Assembly (NCBI RefSeq): GCF_024679245.1
Contig: NC_090182.1
Coordinates: 35,611,047 to 35,675,046, forward strand
DNA length: 64,000 bases
Origin: Pseudorasbora parva
Taxonomy: Eukaryota > Chordata > Actinopteri > Cypriniformes > Gobionidae
Direction: 5' to 3'
The notes beneath the pieces are model-generated. The model was not told the DNA's origin. It worked only from the letters and a program-made list of their open reading frames with translations, and searched no databases. The translations under genes were made by a program, and so were the position numbers. Below, piece by piece: positions 9,667 to 21,250 of the stretch (positions are counted from its first letter, which is position 1; every line of letters begins with the position of its first letter).

Positions 9667-11400
9667 GTCGAGAGAGTCATAACACTACTATGGGGAGACG
9701 GTTCTATCCCCTTGGAAATCATCAACCCCACTAATCACAGAGTTGTGTTGAGAAGAAATGCAAAAATTGCTGATGTGTCACCTTGTATTGCTGTGCAAGA
9801 TTTGCCGCTGCCGAAACAGATTCAGTCAATTCTGCAGTGTACTGAGGAACCTGTACCACCTAGATCCAGGGAAGAGATGAAGCGTGTTTTGAGTGATTTT
9901 GGTGAACTTGATTTAGCATCCTGTGAGGTGTCAGCCCATTGGAAGGACAAGTTGTTGCACATTATTGACAAGTATGAGTCAGTTTTCTCAAGAGACAAAA
10001 TGGACTGTGGAGAGGCTGTAGGTGTTGTCCATCGGATTAACCACTGATGACAGACCCTTCCGTTTTCCATACAGGCGCATACCACCGAGCCAGTATGCTA
10101 AACTGAGGAAAGCATTAAATGAGATGGAGGAAAAAGAAATCATCTGAAAATCTCATAGTGATTATGCTTCCCCTCTCGTACTAGTTTGGAAAAGAATGGC
10201 GATCTCAGGATCTGCACTGACTTTAGGTGGTTAAATGTGAGGACTGTTAGAGATGCCTACACTTTACCACACCAGTCCGATGTCTTAGCTGCTTTGGGTG
10301 GTAACACATTCTTCTCAACCATGGATCTTACCTCAGGGTATTATAATGTCCCTTTAGAGGAAGAACACAAAAAGTACACTGCATTCTCTTCCCCGTTTGA
10401 GCTCCATGATTATAGTAGGCTTCCTCAGGGTCTTTCTAATAGCCCCGCCACTTTCATGAGAATGATGATGTCTATCTTTGGAGATGAGAATTTCAGCAGC
10501 GTTCTCTGTTACCTTGATGATTTGATGGTGTTTGCCCCTTCTGAGTTAGTAGCCCTTCAGCGTCTTGAAATGGTCCTCTTGCGGTTGTCACATCACAATC
10601 TAAAGTTAGCACCAAAAAAAATTTGTTTCTTGAGATGATCTGTAAAATTCCTGGGACACATTGTTTGTGAGGAAGGGATTAGGACTGATCCTGGAAAAGT
10701 TGAGGCGATTAACAATATTCAAGCTTCTGATTTGATGGAACCTGATGGAAAAACACCATGTCAGAAGAAGATCAGGTCCATTCTTTGAATGGTTCTGTAT
10801 TATCAACATTTTATTGAAGGATGTTCAGCGAAAGCTAAGCCTCTATTCAAGTTGACATCAGGATCAGTAAAACAGACTCCTGTAACAAGAGGACGTAAAC
10901 CAAGAAAGAAATTCTGTTACCTCAAACTTTCCCTAGCTGACTGGACGACTGACTGTGAAGAAACTTTGCACACCCTAAAACAAGAACTAACAAGAATTGT
11001 GATGTTGGCTCACCCAGACTTTGACCAACCTTTCATTTTGGTTGTAGATGCATCTTTCGATGGAGTTGGAGCTGTATTGTCGCAAGTTCTGCCAGGTGAA
11101 GAGATTGCCAGACCCGTAGCCTTTGCAAGTAGAACACTGTATCGCTCACAAATGAATTATCCAGCTCACAGATTAGATGTCTTTGCTTTAAAGTGGGCTA
11201 TTTGTGAAAAGTTTAGCCATTGGCTCAGAGGATGGCATTTTACTGCATGGACAGATAATAATCCACTTACATATATTCTGACTAAACCCCGATTTGCAGC
11301 GATGGGTGGCAAAACTTGCTTCCTACAGTTTTGATCTGAAGTATGTGCCAGGAACAAAAAATGTTGTTGCGGATGCTTTGAGCCATGAGCCATTTGTCCA
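9667..11400 (+). pseudogene. Gypsy pol: reverse transcriptase and RNase H
   Basis: The N-terminal linker (EIINPTNHRVVLRRNAKIAD) is in the frame ending at 10047. After a stop near 10147 and a frameshift near 10185 the reverse transcriptase runs to 10638. It has LRICTDFRWLN, the TMDLTSGYY catalytic aspartate, LPQGLSNSPATF and the YLDD core. After two more stops RNase H follows (10789-11334) with FILVVDASFDGVGAVL, FASRTLYRSQMNYPAHRLD and WTDNNPLTYI. A further frame holds PGTKNVVADALS near 11350-11390, the usual RNase H end. Family role: copying element RNA to DNA. At least four disruptions make it a pseudogene. Confidence 0.85.
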
Positions 11401-11630
11401 GTCTTGTATAGGACATCGCCTTATCACTGAACCATATCTCTCTTGAAGGATGTCAGTGGTGTTGTTGACAATTCTGTCCAAGATGCTTTCAAGCGCACAA
11501 GTAACCATCAGGTAATGCAGAAGGATGGAAAAGGTTCTGGTGACCCAAACAGTGATGGACTCTTGCTTTTGTCTTCGTCAGGGAGTCAGGAAGTTTCTAC
11601 TGTGTTGGCAGCACATGCCAACAAGGAGCT

Positions 11631-12945
11631 TTGAGTGAAGTAATGGGAATAGTTCCAGCCATCTCACAACCACAACAGTCCAGCCCTGCCTTGCAGCACA
11701 GCAACATCGTAAATGAGCAGGTGCAGGACAGCACCTTGTGTCGGATTCTTTACTATATTGAGAGACATCGAAAACCATCTAAGAGAGAACAAGCAAAGGA
11801 ATCCACAAGTGTGCGGAAACTGTTGAAGCACCATGATAAACTTGTTGTCTGTGACCGTGTGCTGTATAAGGTGAAAAGAGACCCAAAGCTAAAAAAGAAA
11901 CTTTATCTGTTTGTTGTACCTGCTTCATTAAAAGCGCAAGTTCTCCATGGTCTCCATGATGCAGCAGGACATCAAGGACATAGCAGAACACTGACACTAG
12001 CAAGACAAAGATTCTTCTGGATTGGAATGAAAAAAGATATTGATGACTATGTGAAGAATTGTCATCGATGTGTAGTTGGTAAAACCTCAGAACCCATTGC
12101 TTGTGCTCCACTAGAAAGTATCCAAACATCTGAACCGCTTGAGCTGGTCTGCATTGACTTTTGGTCAGCAGAGGTCAAAGAAGGAAAGTCTGTAGATGTG
12201 CTAACTGTGACAGATCATTTTACTAAAATGGTCCATGCATTTCCATGCCAGAATCAGTCGGCTAAGCAATTTGCTAAAAGACTCTGAAATTATTTCTTTC
12301 TAGTGTATGGTTTCCCCAAAATAATTCATTCTGACCAGGGGGCTAATTTCGAAAGCAAGCTAATCAAGGAACTATTAAACATGGCAGGTGGAGAGAAGTC
12401 CCACACAGCACCTTATCACCCCATGGGAAACAGTATTGCAGAGAGGTTCAATAGGACTCTTGGAAGCATGATCAGGACATTGCCCCCTAAAGCAAAAGCA
12501 AAATGGCCACAGATGTTGCAGCAACTTACCTTCTGTTACAACTGCACAGAATATGAGACAACAGGTTTTGCACCATTCTTTCTTATGTTTGACAGAGTGC
12601 CTCGACTCCCAATTGACATGTTTCAAAACGTGCTTTTAAATGAGGATGTGGTGGATTACAAAGATTTTGTGTCCAAGTTGAAGAAAGACTTGCATGAAGC
12701 AGCACACATAGCAAGGATGCACACTCTAAAGAACAGGAACGACATGGCAGACTTTACAAACGAAAGGTGAAGGGCTGTCCTCTGGCTGCATGTTGGAGGT
12801 CGAGTGTTGATTGCGAACAGAGGTGAAAGAGTTAGAAGGAAAGTTTCTGACAAATGGGATTCATCTCCGTATGAAGTCATTGCTGTATGTCCTGATATCA
12901 ATGTTTACAGGATTCGAGAAGTCAACTCAGAATAAGTGGGGGTGG
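11631..12945 (+). pseudogene. Gypsy integrase
   Basis: The zinc-binding HHCC region is readable (GLHDAAGHQGHSRTL, then NCHRC). The catalytic core shows the D,D,E triad: D in VCIDFW, D in HSDQGANF, E in SIAERFNRT. Two frames are used: 11631-12287 and 12303-12770, separated by a stop and a short gap. After a further stop at 12768 a C-terminal block with SDKWDSSPYEVIAV is readable to about 12945. It would insert the element cDNA. The catalytic residues are present, but internal stops prevent a full product. Confidence 0.85.
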
Positions 12946-13101
12946 TCCATAGAAATCTTTTGTTACCAGTGAGCTTCCTCCCAGTTGATGAACCTCTTGA
13001 ATCTGGTCAAAAGGACAATGATGTGAATGATGAAATTGAAGTTCAAGGAGATGAACTTGACCATGATGACAGAACTGCAAACTAGATATTGAATAATCCT
13101 A

Positions 13102-13542
13102 ATGATTTTGTTGAAGAGGATATTCATAGTCCCCACAGATCTACTTGATGCGTCTGATTGTGTGTCAGAGATGCTGGACTCTGCAAGTGCTGGCAATGAG
13201 AACCTAAATGAAAGATGTGATGAAAAAGTGATAAGTGATGTCAGAGTAATAAGTGATGTGGAGAGAAGGGATCAAAATGTAACAAGTGACGTTGATGTAC
13301 CTGAAGTGGAATTTCAAGATTCTGACTCGACTCACAGAGAGCAGTTCACAAACAACGTCATAAAGGAACCTGTGGTGTGGACACAGCCAAGACATGTTGA
13401 GGCTGTAGTAACTCAAACTAGATGTGGCAGAGTCATTAAGCCTCCTAAAAGTCTGATTTATGAAATGAACAAACAACACATGGACAGTTCAGACTCTACA
13501 GTGAGTTATTTCGTTTATTTCGTTAAAAGCATTTTCACATAA
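13102..13542 (+). pseudogene. Gypsy 3' tail ORF
   Basis: A 146-aa acidic frame between integrase and the LTR. It ends in a basic CGRVIKPPKSLIYE stretch, the usual C-terminal tail of this kind of Gypsy polyprotein. It has no enzyme motif and is probably the separated end of the integrase frame. Confidence 0.5.
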
Positions 13543-13867
13543 AGAGTTACATTTGATTTCATGTTAAGTTGAGAACAGAAAAGAAGCAAATCCATACATA
13601 GATTAGAAATCAAATTAGTTATTACATTATGAAACTGAGGTGTAACAGGCATCTCTTTAATCTACTTTCAGACTAGGGTTAGGTGCCTCCCTTGTCTCTA
13701 GGTACTTCTTATGGAAGAATCTTTTGATTGACAGATAATAATACTCAATGTGCAGTTTTTTTTCCTCTTCTTTATTAATTGGAGTGAGTTCCATATCTAT
13801 CTTTTCTTCTGGTCTTTCTTCACTGTTTGTTTTTCTTGTTATGATATGCCCACATTAAGCAGGATTT

Positions 13868-14120
13868 AAAGGGGGTGTATGTAACAGGATGAATATCATA
13901 GTTTATGGGTTCTTTAAATAAATCCCGCTGTAATGTGTTTACGCTTCCTGTTGGCGGCGCTGGTGGCGCTGTAGTTCACTGCGCTCGAACAATCTGCAGC
14001 AGAGCTAGAGAGAACTGTTGCGGGTGATTCGTTTCTGTTGCAGCTCTGTATTAAAAGTTAAAAATAAATGTTTCCTATTGAATGTTAGACGATGTATGAA
14101 GGGGATTGCAAACAGTGAAC
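13868..14120 (+). repeat. Gypsy polypurine tract and 3' LTR (right end uncertain)
   Basis: A purine run AAAGGGGG at 13868-13875 is followed at 13876 by TGTATGTAACAGG, a typical TG-type LTR start. An AATAAATG signal lies near 14066. The right LTR boundary is a guess because no 5' LTR remains for comparison. Confidence 0.5.
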
Positions 14121-14379
14121 ACTAATTGACATCTAGAGTTTGTTTTATGTTTATATTTTTGTGTATTTGATAGTTTTATTTCTGTTTTAATGAACTCGAT
14201 CTTACCATGTGCGCCACTTTTTTTTTTTTTTTGTGGGACAAACCGGGGCAGAGCAAAATTAAAATGGTCTAACAGGCACCCGCTCATTTTGGATCAACCA
14301 TCATTGATCACGGCATGGTTTTGGTGGGCAGTACCAGGAATTTAAGGGACGATGCTGATTCGGGCGAAAGATAGCTCGC

Positions 14380-14560
14380 GAGTGCATTTCAGTGTCCCCA
14401 ACTGAGCAAGCCAAGCCAAGGGCGGCAATGGCAAGGAACCAAAACTACAGCAGGTGGCATAATGGATTAAAATAAACCTTAGGAGAAATCAGTCGGGGTG
14501 CCAGTTCTTCACTGGTCAGTTAACAAACAGTGTATGCTTGTTATTGTGGCAACCTTACAG
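14380..14560. repeat. Common teleost interspersed repeat fragment
   Basis: It contains GGCGGCAATGGCAAGGAACC followed by CAGTTCTTCACTGG-type sequence, which I recognise from many fish genomic repeats. Its class is unknown to me. Confidence 0.4.
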
Positions 14561-15379
14561 GTCAGAAGTCATATTAGATGACAAGTCATATTAGATCTGA
14601 ATATTAGGAAGGTCGGAGGCATTATGCCGGAGATGGGTTTATTTATGATAATGTGTCGATTAAACAATTATTAAGTAGGAACATTCAAAGGATTGGAGTC
14701 ATTTTATGTAATCTTAACAAGAACATACGATTGGCCCAAAGCTGACTTCTTACGTCAGCGTGTACGTTTGTACATGAATATACTGTTAATCTTCATTCCA
14801 CATTTACAAAGAGCACATTACCATTAATTTAAATGTCTGGAACCAATAGAAAAGGTCCTATTCACACATGATCTGTTATCAGTAATTTACCAGTAAAGAC
14901 TGTGTGTGTGAAAGGGGCTATTGTTTACTCAGTCTCGTATTTTTTCCAAGACATTTTTTTTTTTTTTTGAAAAGTTATTTTTGAGAGATTTCAAAACTTT
15001 CAAAGACATCATAAAATACATGTAAATCCAAATAAATCTTGCCAAGTCTTCTGAAGAGATGTGTAAGGTTATCTGTTTTAGTGGGATTTCATTTAGGCTT
15101 TTGTCATTTGTAAACTGATCGACACGCACACAGAGAGCACATCAAATGATAAACAAAATCGATTTAATGCATTGGCATGCAGATAAAACATTGATTCCAC
15201 TCCCACAACACCTAATTTTCCATTGCTTTCGCCTTTCCAGTATGTGCAGTCTCCTACCCCTGTGTTCAGTGCAGCGGGCTAATCAACAAGGATTCTATGA
15301 GCGGCTCGTGATATCTGCTTTTCTCTCCTTACAGCTGGGCCTTGAACACAGCACAGACAAGAAGATAAAAGCCCTGTTG

Positions 15380-15381
<2 letters not shown>
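14561..15381. other. Non-coding, no recognisable gene
   Basis: AT-rich sequence with an oligo-T run near 14954-14970. No frame longer than background and no transposon ends seen. Confidence 0.5.

Positions 15382-15447
<66 letters not shown>
15382..15447. repeat. (CT)n microsatellite
   Basis: About 32 CT units. It creates a spurious Leu-Ser repeat in an overlapping frame. Confidence 0.95.
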
Positions 15448-15448
<1 letters not shown>

Positions 15449-16440
15449 TCAGAATCTTCTCCTAGTCAATACCATGCAACATATTCAGTCTTACAGAGTC
15501 TGTCTGTTCCTTAGCCAAAGCAGGCAGGGATCTTAACTAACCCCATCTGGAGCTGCGACTCTGGTGACAGACGGAGCTGCACAGGTTCTAGTGCTAATGC
15601 CCAGGACCGCACTGACTGCATTACAGCTGCTCTCTTCTGTTGAAGACAGTGTCACTTATTCTGATGGGAAATTTCACTCCTAAATTGTCATGTTTATGAT
15701 GTGTTCATGGTGTCAATGTTTTATTTACAGCAGCAGCCTTTGGAAAAGCATCCAAGACAAGCCATATAATTTCAATTAAAAATGATTCCCAGTCATCGGA
15801 GTAGAATTTGCGATAACATTTTACAATACGGGTGCACTAATGGGCATTAATTCATGAATAACTAATGCACAGATAATCACAAGTTAATGAAGAACTAAAC
15901 AATTTATTATTGATTACCGCATCATCAACTAATGCACATTATATATATCAGACCATTTATGGCCCATTTCATACTAAAAAGCACACAGCAAACTTGTAGG
16001 GGATTTTAGGGTCATGTATGAATACGCAAAAATCTTATATGAGTTTTACATGTGAAAAGTATGCAATGGTATATGGTATTAGTAAAAAAAAACACCTGAT
16101 ATTCATATACAAATCATATAAAGTTTTTATACTGTATCATATGCTAGTCAAATTAAAGTCATATAGGATTTATTTACATTTTGTGTCATTTGTTTATATA
16201 CTTTTTATACAGATTTCATTTTTTTTTAATAGGGAAATGGTGTGTTAGCTCTTCAAGTTTATATACTATACATATAAACTACATATAATAATCATACATG
16301 ATTTCAGTCAATATTACAACATCTCTGCATACACTAAACATATATGATTTCAATCAATGACATACACAAATTTGTGATGGAAACACTTTTATTTTAACAC
16401 AAAATGAAACACTCAAATTATACTCCACATGAGTAATTTA
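15448..16440. other. Non-coding; ATATGATTT-rich low-complexity stretch
   Basis: From about 16000 to 16380 the sequence repeats short ATCATATA and ATATGATTTCA words. No gene found. Confidence 0.5.
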
Positions 16441-16762
16441 CCAGCCGGATCTCATGAAAAATGCAAATAAATAGTACGAGTGTGCAATGTCGTGGAATGT
16501 TTACGGCAAAACTCATTTTGGCGTGCATATGATACGCTCTTTTTCGCGTGCCTATGATACGCACTTAATGGTGTATTACTCACACAACCCACCCACCCCC
16601 GAAACCTACCCAAAAGAGCTTGTCATAAATACACCATAAAGTGCATATCATATGCACGCGGAAAACAGCGTATCATATGCACGCCAACATGAGTTTTGGC
16701 GTATACATTCCACGACATTGCACACTCATACTATTTATACGCATTAATGTGTGATCGGGTTG
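16441..16762. mobile_element. Palindromic MITE (about 320 bp)
   Basis: The left half (CAGCCGGATCTCATG, then AGTACGAGTGTGCAATGTCG) is mirrored by the right half (CGACATTGCACACTCATACT, then GTGTGATCGGGTTG). The arms also contain repeated GCGTGCATATGATACG words, so there are smaller hairpins inside the large one. No coding capacity. Confidence 0.75.
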
Positions 16763-17388
16763 CATTTACAGTTCCAACTTGATAGCAAACTGAACAAAAC
16801 CCAAAAAACAACAACAAAATACATTTAACACAGTGTTATGGACATTAATCAAAGATAATTAACGGATTAGTTCACCCCAAACTGAAAATGTACTGATAAT
16901 TTACGCACCCCCATCTCACCCAAGATGTCCATGTCTTTATTTCTTCAGTGGAAAATAAATTAAGTTTCTTTAAGAAAATTCCACGATTGTTCATCATATA
17001 ATGCTTTTCAGTTGCAACCAAAATGTTGAAGGTCCAAATCAATGCAGTTTCAAAGTGCTTCGATGGGCTTCATAGCCTCTGCGTGATCCCAGATGAGGAA
17101 TATGGTCTAGTCAAATGATCAGTCATTTAAAAAAATGAATATACTTTTCTACCTTAATTGTTTAACTTGCTCAGCTCTGCAAGGTGCCAGGGATGACATA
17201 AACCATGTTTATTAACAAAGATTCGGGAGGAGGGCTTTCAGATAATTGACACAGGTGGAGAGCACTCAGCTAATCAACAAGAGGTGTATATATACACGCA
17301 GCAGTCTTACCTCTGTTCTGTTGACAGTTTATCAGCATCCCTCCTCCACCCCTTCTCCACATTTTGCTCTTTTAGTTCTAACCACTTA

Positions 17389-19518
17389 AGCCTAGTTCAC
17401 ACTGCCCGATTTTTGCCCTGATTTTGAGTCGCCGACAGGTTTTGTGAAATCGCCGACAAATGCCCGAGATCACAGGCAAATCGGTGACAATGACAATCAC
17501 GCAGTATGAATGATCAAAGACGCGATCAGAGAGAATCGCCGGTGAGATATTTGGCATGCTAAATATCTAGACCTGTCGGCGATTCAAACTCCTGCTGTGT
17601 GAACAGCGTTCTGACTGAAAATTACACCGACAGCCAATGAGAGAGTGAGATACAGGGCAGCAGGAGGTTCAGGGAGGAGTTATAAAGCAGAATTTCAGTA
17701 TTTTAATAGATATATTTACAATTCTATCAAACAGTAGTGATGGGAAGTTCGGTTCTTTTCCGCGAACCGGTTCTTTCGGACAGTTCGTTTCAATGATCCG
17801 GTTAAAAAAACCGGATCACCGGTTCTTTTACGTCTTTACGTAATGACGTCATTTCTATCATCCCAGCGGATGAAAATACATTCAAACACATCCATATAAA
17901 GTATTTGTAATCAAAACTTAGTATAGTAATAATTATAATTGACATCATCATCATCTTGGAAACATTTTTTCATTTATGTTTTGCAACAGCACTAAATACA
18001 GTTCACCAAATCGAACTGAATCGATTGTTACAACATCTACTTCAAGATATTAGTTTTATTTCTAGTTTGAGAGACTGTCACTGTCACTGTCGTGCAAACA
18101 CTGATGTTTTACACGGATTAAATAAACATACATTGACATAATAGGCCTACTTACACAAATCCTCAGTGTTCACCCGGGCTCATGTATTATCAGCATCAGC
18201 TGTCCCAGTCCGAGAGAAACAGTTCGGTTACGCCGCTCTCACGCATGCTCAGTATCTCAGCTCACCGGTTCTCAGAATCGAACATGTCCGAAAGATAGAA
18301 CGTGTCCGATAGAAACGGTTCTCGATTCTGTACCGGTGATCCGATGCAACCGGTCGATCTGACTCGAGAACCGCTGTATCAGTGTGTGTATGTGTGTGCT
18401 GAGCACAGGGTGCTGAGCTGCGAACTGCTGCAAGCTGAATAGTCTATATCAAACCTACTGTTTTGATTACATCTATTTTAAAATCTTTATCGACTTAGAA
18501 ATTAAATAAGATAAAAGCTGTTCCTGAAAATATCATGCATTACAATCTATTGTTTCCAAAACTTTAAAATAATACAGTGACAGCTTTGTTATAATGTTTC
18601 CAAACGTGATTAGTTTTAAATACACTTAACCTGCATTTCGTTCCTCTGAACAAATAACACGCATGCGCAGCTCATCGGCTCATCGGTTCTCAGTATCGAA
18701 CGTGTCCGATAGAAACGGTTTTGATTCTGTACTGCTGATCCGAGGATCCGACAACCGGTACGTTCGGTTACACGCGCATGCTCAGTATCAGCTGCTCGTG
18801 AGTTCATCAGATCTCTCAGCAAAACATGTCTCACTTCAGCTAACGATTGGAGTTACAGCATCTACTTCAAGATATTCGTTTTATTTCTAGTTTGAGAGAC
18901 TGTCACTGATGGCAGAAAGTTAATGTCTACAGTATTTGTGGGATCAGCCCTGATTTGAGACGCGAACCGTTTAGAACGATTCAGTTCGATTTGGTGAACT
19001 GGTTCGACCGGTTCACTATAAAGATCCGGTTAAAAAGAACGATTCGTTCGCGAACCGGACATCACTATCAAACAGAAACAAAGGCCAAACATTTGCACAT
19101 CCAGCCACAGCAGCAGCACATTAAATAATTATTTATTTACCTCAAACTGTCTTTGCAGAACAAAATCCTGGCTCCCTCTGTCTCTCCAACAATTTCTTCC
19201 GCCATAATCTTTTTTCTTTTTCTCCACAAATCAGCGCACATACAATTTGAAGCAAACTTTGTGCAGTTTATCATTTTTAATAACAATTCCAAGTCTCGCG
19301 CGAGAACTCCGGTCTGGGAAACGTAGTTTGCGCACCGGAGACCGAGAGAGTTGTCGGCGATTCTTCCTCTTGTTCAGTCATGCAGTGTGAACTCCTCTGT
19401 CGTCAAACCATCGTGCAGTGTGAACACAGCAGTGACTGAATGATACCCCAGATAGTCATGCAGTGTGAATAGAGCAGTGACCCGACGAGTTTGAAAATCG
19501 TGCAGTCTGAACTAGGCT
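17389..19518. mobile_element. PIF/Harbinger-like non-autonomous transposon (middle layer)
   Basis: The left end is AGCCTAGTTCACACTGC. The right end on the minus strand is AGCCTAGTTCAGACTGC. Both are flanked by TTA (17386-17388 and 19519-19521), a 3-bp target duplication as in PIF/Harbinger elements. No transposase frame. It is interrupted by the element at 17735-19067. Confidence 0.65.
17735..19067. mobile_element. hAT-like non-autonomous transposon with 8-bp TSD (inner layer)
   Basis: Starts TAGTGATGGGAAGTTCGG and ends CGAACCGGACATCACTA. The flanks are perfect 8-bp direct repeats TCAAACAG at 17727-17734 and 19068-19075. Inside are repeated blocks: GTGTCCGATAGAAACGG at about 18306 and 18703, and CATCTACTTCAAGATATT at about 18032 and 18861. 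No transposase frame. Confidence 0.8.
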
Positions 19519-20660
19519 TTACACGAAGGAGGGGGTACTCTGGGTTCGGGCCAAGTTCGAGCTTGAATCCCTCCCCCCGGACAGCATGCCAAATACGCAT
19601 TTATATTACTCTATATAATTATATGTAAGTGTGAACTTGTGAATCACGTGTAAATGGTCACATAGACGTGGGCAGAAGTGCCGCCCTCGTGTTTACAAAA
19701 CGCTCGTGTGAAGACTAATATGAACGCCCTTTAGAAAAAACACACTCAATTTTCAACTTCAAAATTATCCAATATCGTTGTTTTACATTTTCTTTTGTGC
19801 TAAAGGGCATTTGTATTAGTCTTCACATGAGCGCTTTGTAAACACGGAGGCGGAACTGCATTGATTTGGACCTTCAGTATTTTGGTTGCAACTGAAAACC
19901 ATTATATGACGAAAAATCCTGGAATATTTTCTTCAAAAAACTTTGATGTCAACATCTTGGAAGACATGGGGGTGAGTAAATTATCAGGACATTTAAAACA
20001 TCTTTTAATAAAGACCTTCTGAAGAGAAGCTATGCATTTTTTATTAGAAAAATATCCATATTTTAGACTTTATAGACTAAAATATCTATCTTCCAGCAGT
20101 CAACAGTGCATGCCAAAAGAGTGACCTCTGACCTGAAGCATGATGTATTGACGAATGCGGATATGCAGAGAATAGAAAAAAACTAAACACTGGTCACAAA
20201 TTTGAATTTAAAGAGGATTCGATATAAGAGAAGAGCTTGATTTTGTTGCCCAGAGAGACATCAAAGCTTACGCTACTCCTACATCGCATCACTCAGGTCA
20301 CTCTCTGGTCACAAGTCGTCTGCCATGAGCTGGTTATTTTAGTCAATAAAGTTATAAATATGGATATATCAGTATCTATTTCAATTACTATATTAGCAGT
20401 TTATTAGTACTTATTTCACATAGTAATTATAGTACACATATTAAAGTTTTATTTGTTGTGCTCTGAAAATGAACAAACGTCTTATGGGTTCGGAACGACA
20501 TGAGTGTCATTTTAAGAACATTTTTGGGTGAACTAATCGTAAAAAATTAACAAAGTTTAATAAATACTGTAATAATGTATTCCTCATTGTTAGTTCATGT
20601 TAGTTAATACATTACAATAAAGTCTTATTTGTTAACATTAGTTAAAGTCTTACAACTCAC

Positions 20661-20779
20661 ATTGCATAAACTTCTTCAACACTTCCCATTCAGAACTGAA
20701 CCAGTCCTCATGGGAGGAAACCGTCTGTGGCTGAACCTGTGTTCTTGCATGGTCTTCAAATGTTTTCATAAAGATCTTT
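20661..20779 (-). CDS. Candidate first coding exon of a minus-strand host gene
   Basis: On the minus strand a pyrimidine-rich acceptor (TTTTCTTTTCTTCCACAG) precedes position 20779. An excellent donor (GTGAGT, 20660-20655) follows position 20661. The 119-bp exon is open and reads from an internal ATG as MKTFEDHARTQVQPQ, then a WFSSEWEVLKKFMQ segment with ordinary protein-like composition. A possible 5'UTR exon and promoter lie upstream at 21081-21250. Later exons would lie at lower coordinates, beyond or among the transposons; I could not find them. I do not recognise the protein. Alternatives: an isolated pseudo-exon or a captured exon in a repeat. Confidence 0.4.
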
Positions 20780-21080
20780 CTGTGGAAGAAAAGAAAATCT
20801 TCTTGACCACCCCATTTACATACATGAATATTAGAAACACGTTTCAATATAATGTTTTCCAGAATAACAATCTATTCTTAAACAGTAACTTTCTATTACT
20901 ACATTTTAATATTGTACATCATTTAGATTCATATATGTTACAGTTACATTAATGCAAATTATAGAAGTTTATATTTTAGCTATATTTTAACTACATTAGA
21001 GCAATTTGCAAGCTCAAGTTCACTAAAACATTAACTCTTTTAAAGTGAATTGACTATTAATGATCACAAAAGAAACTTAC

Positions 21081-21250
21081 CGGTAAACAAATCACATCAC
21101 ATTTATTCTAACTACTGCTTTTTGTCAGCGTCACACAGCTTTCACAGTGTCATACACAATCGTTCCATAGAGATCGCTAATGTGTCGTCACAATGACGTA
21201 TTCACAGTGGTAAACGCAAAGCATTTTGGGAATCCGCGGCACAAACGGGC
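21081..21250 (-). other. Candidate 5'UTR exon (minus strand)
   Basis: On the minus strand a strong donor (CCG then GTAAGT, 21080-21075) ends a region with no long frame, just downstream of the CCCAAAATGC-type promoter motif. The distance to the 20779 acceptor is about 300 bp. The left (5') boundary is not defined by the sequence. Confidence 0.35.
21215..21232 (-). promoter_or_regulatory. ZNF143-like promoter motif TTCCCAAAATGCTTTGCG
   Basis: The minus-strand 18-mer resembles the TTCCCA-ATGC-TTGCG core common in vertebrate, often bidirectional, promoters. A TGACGTA CRE-like word (21194-21200) lies beside it. A plus-strand ATTTGCAT octamer lies near 21263. Confidence 0.4.

Larger units (their letters stand above)
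9667..14120 (+). mobile_element. Degenerate Ty3/Gypsy retrotransposon, 5' truncated
   Basis: Sense pol in the order reverse transcriptase, RNase H, integrase, then a 3' tail, a polypurine tract and an LTR start. No gag or 5' LTR in sense orientation. The 5' boundary abuts an antisense Gypsy remnant at about 9666. Stops and frameshifts throughout show it is dead. Confidence 0.8.
16859..20541. mobile_element. TTAA-type MITE interrupted by nested insertions (outer layer)
   Basis: The left arm starts at TTAA (16859) with CGGATTAGTTCACCCC. The right arm near 19855-19990 is its reverse complement (GCATTGATTTGGACCTTC, then GACATGGGGGTGAGTAAATT). A terminal GGGTGAACTAATCG lies at 20526-20539. The two right-hand pieces are separated by about 500 bp that may be another insertion or a second related MITE. 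It is the same family type as 6698-7194. Confidence 0.6.

Noticed and set aside
15146..15514. 122-aa frame with Leu-Ser repeat
   Set aside because: The repeat is the (CT)n microsatellite; the flanks have no motif.
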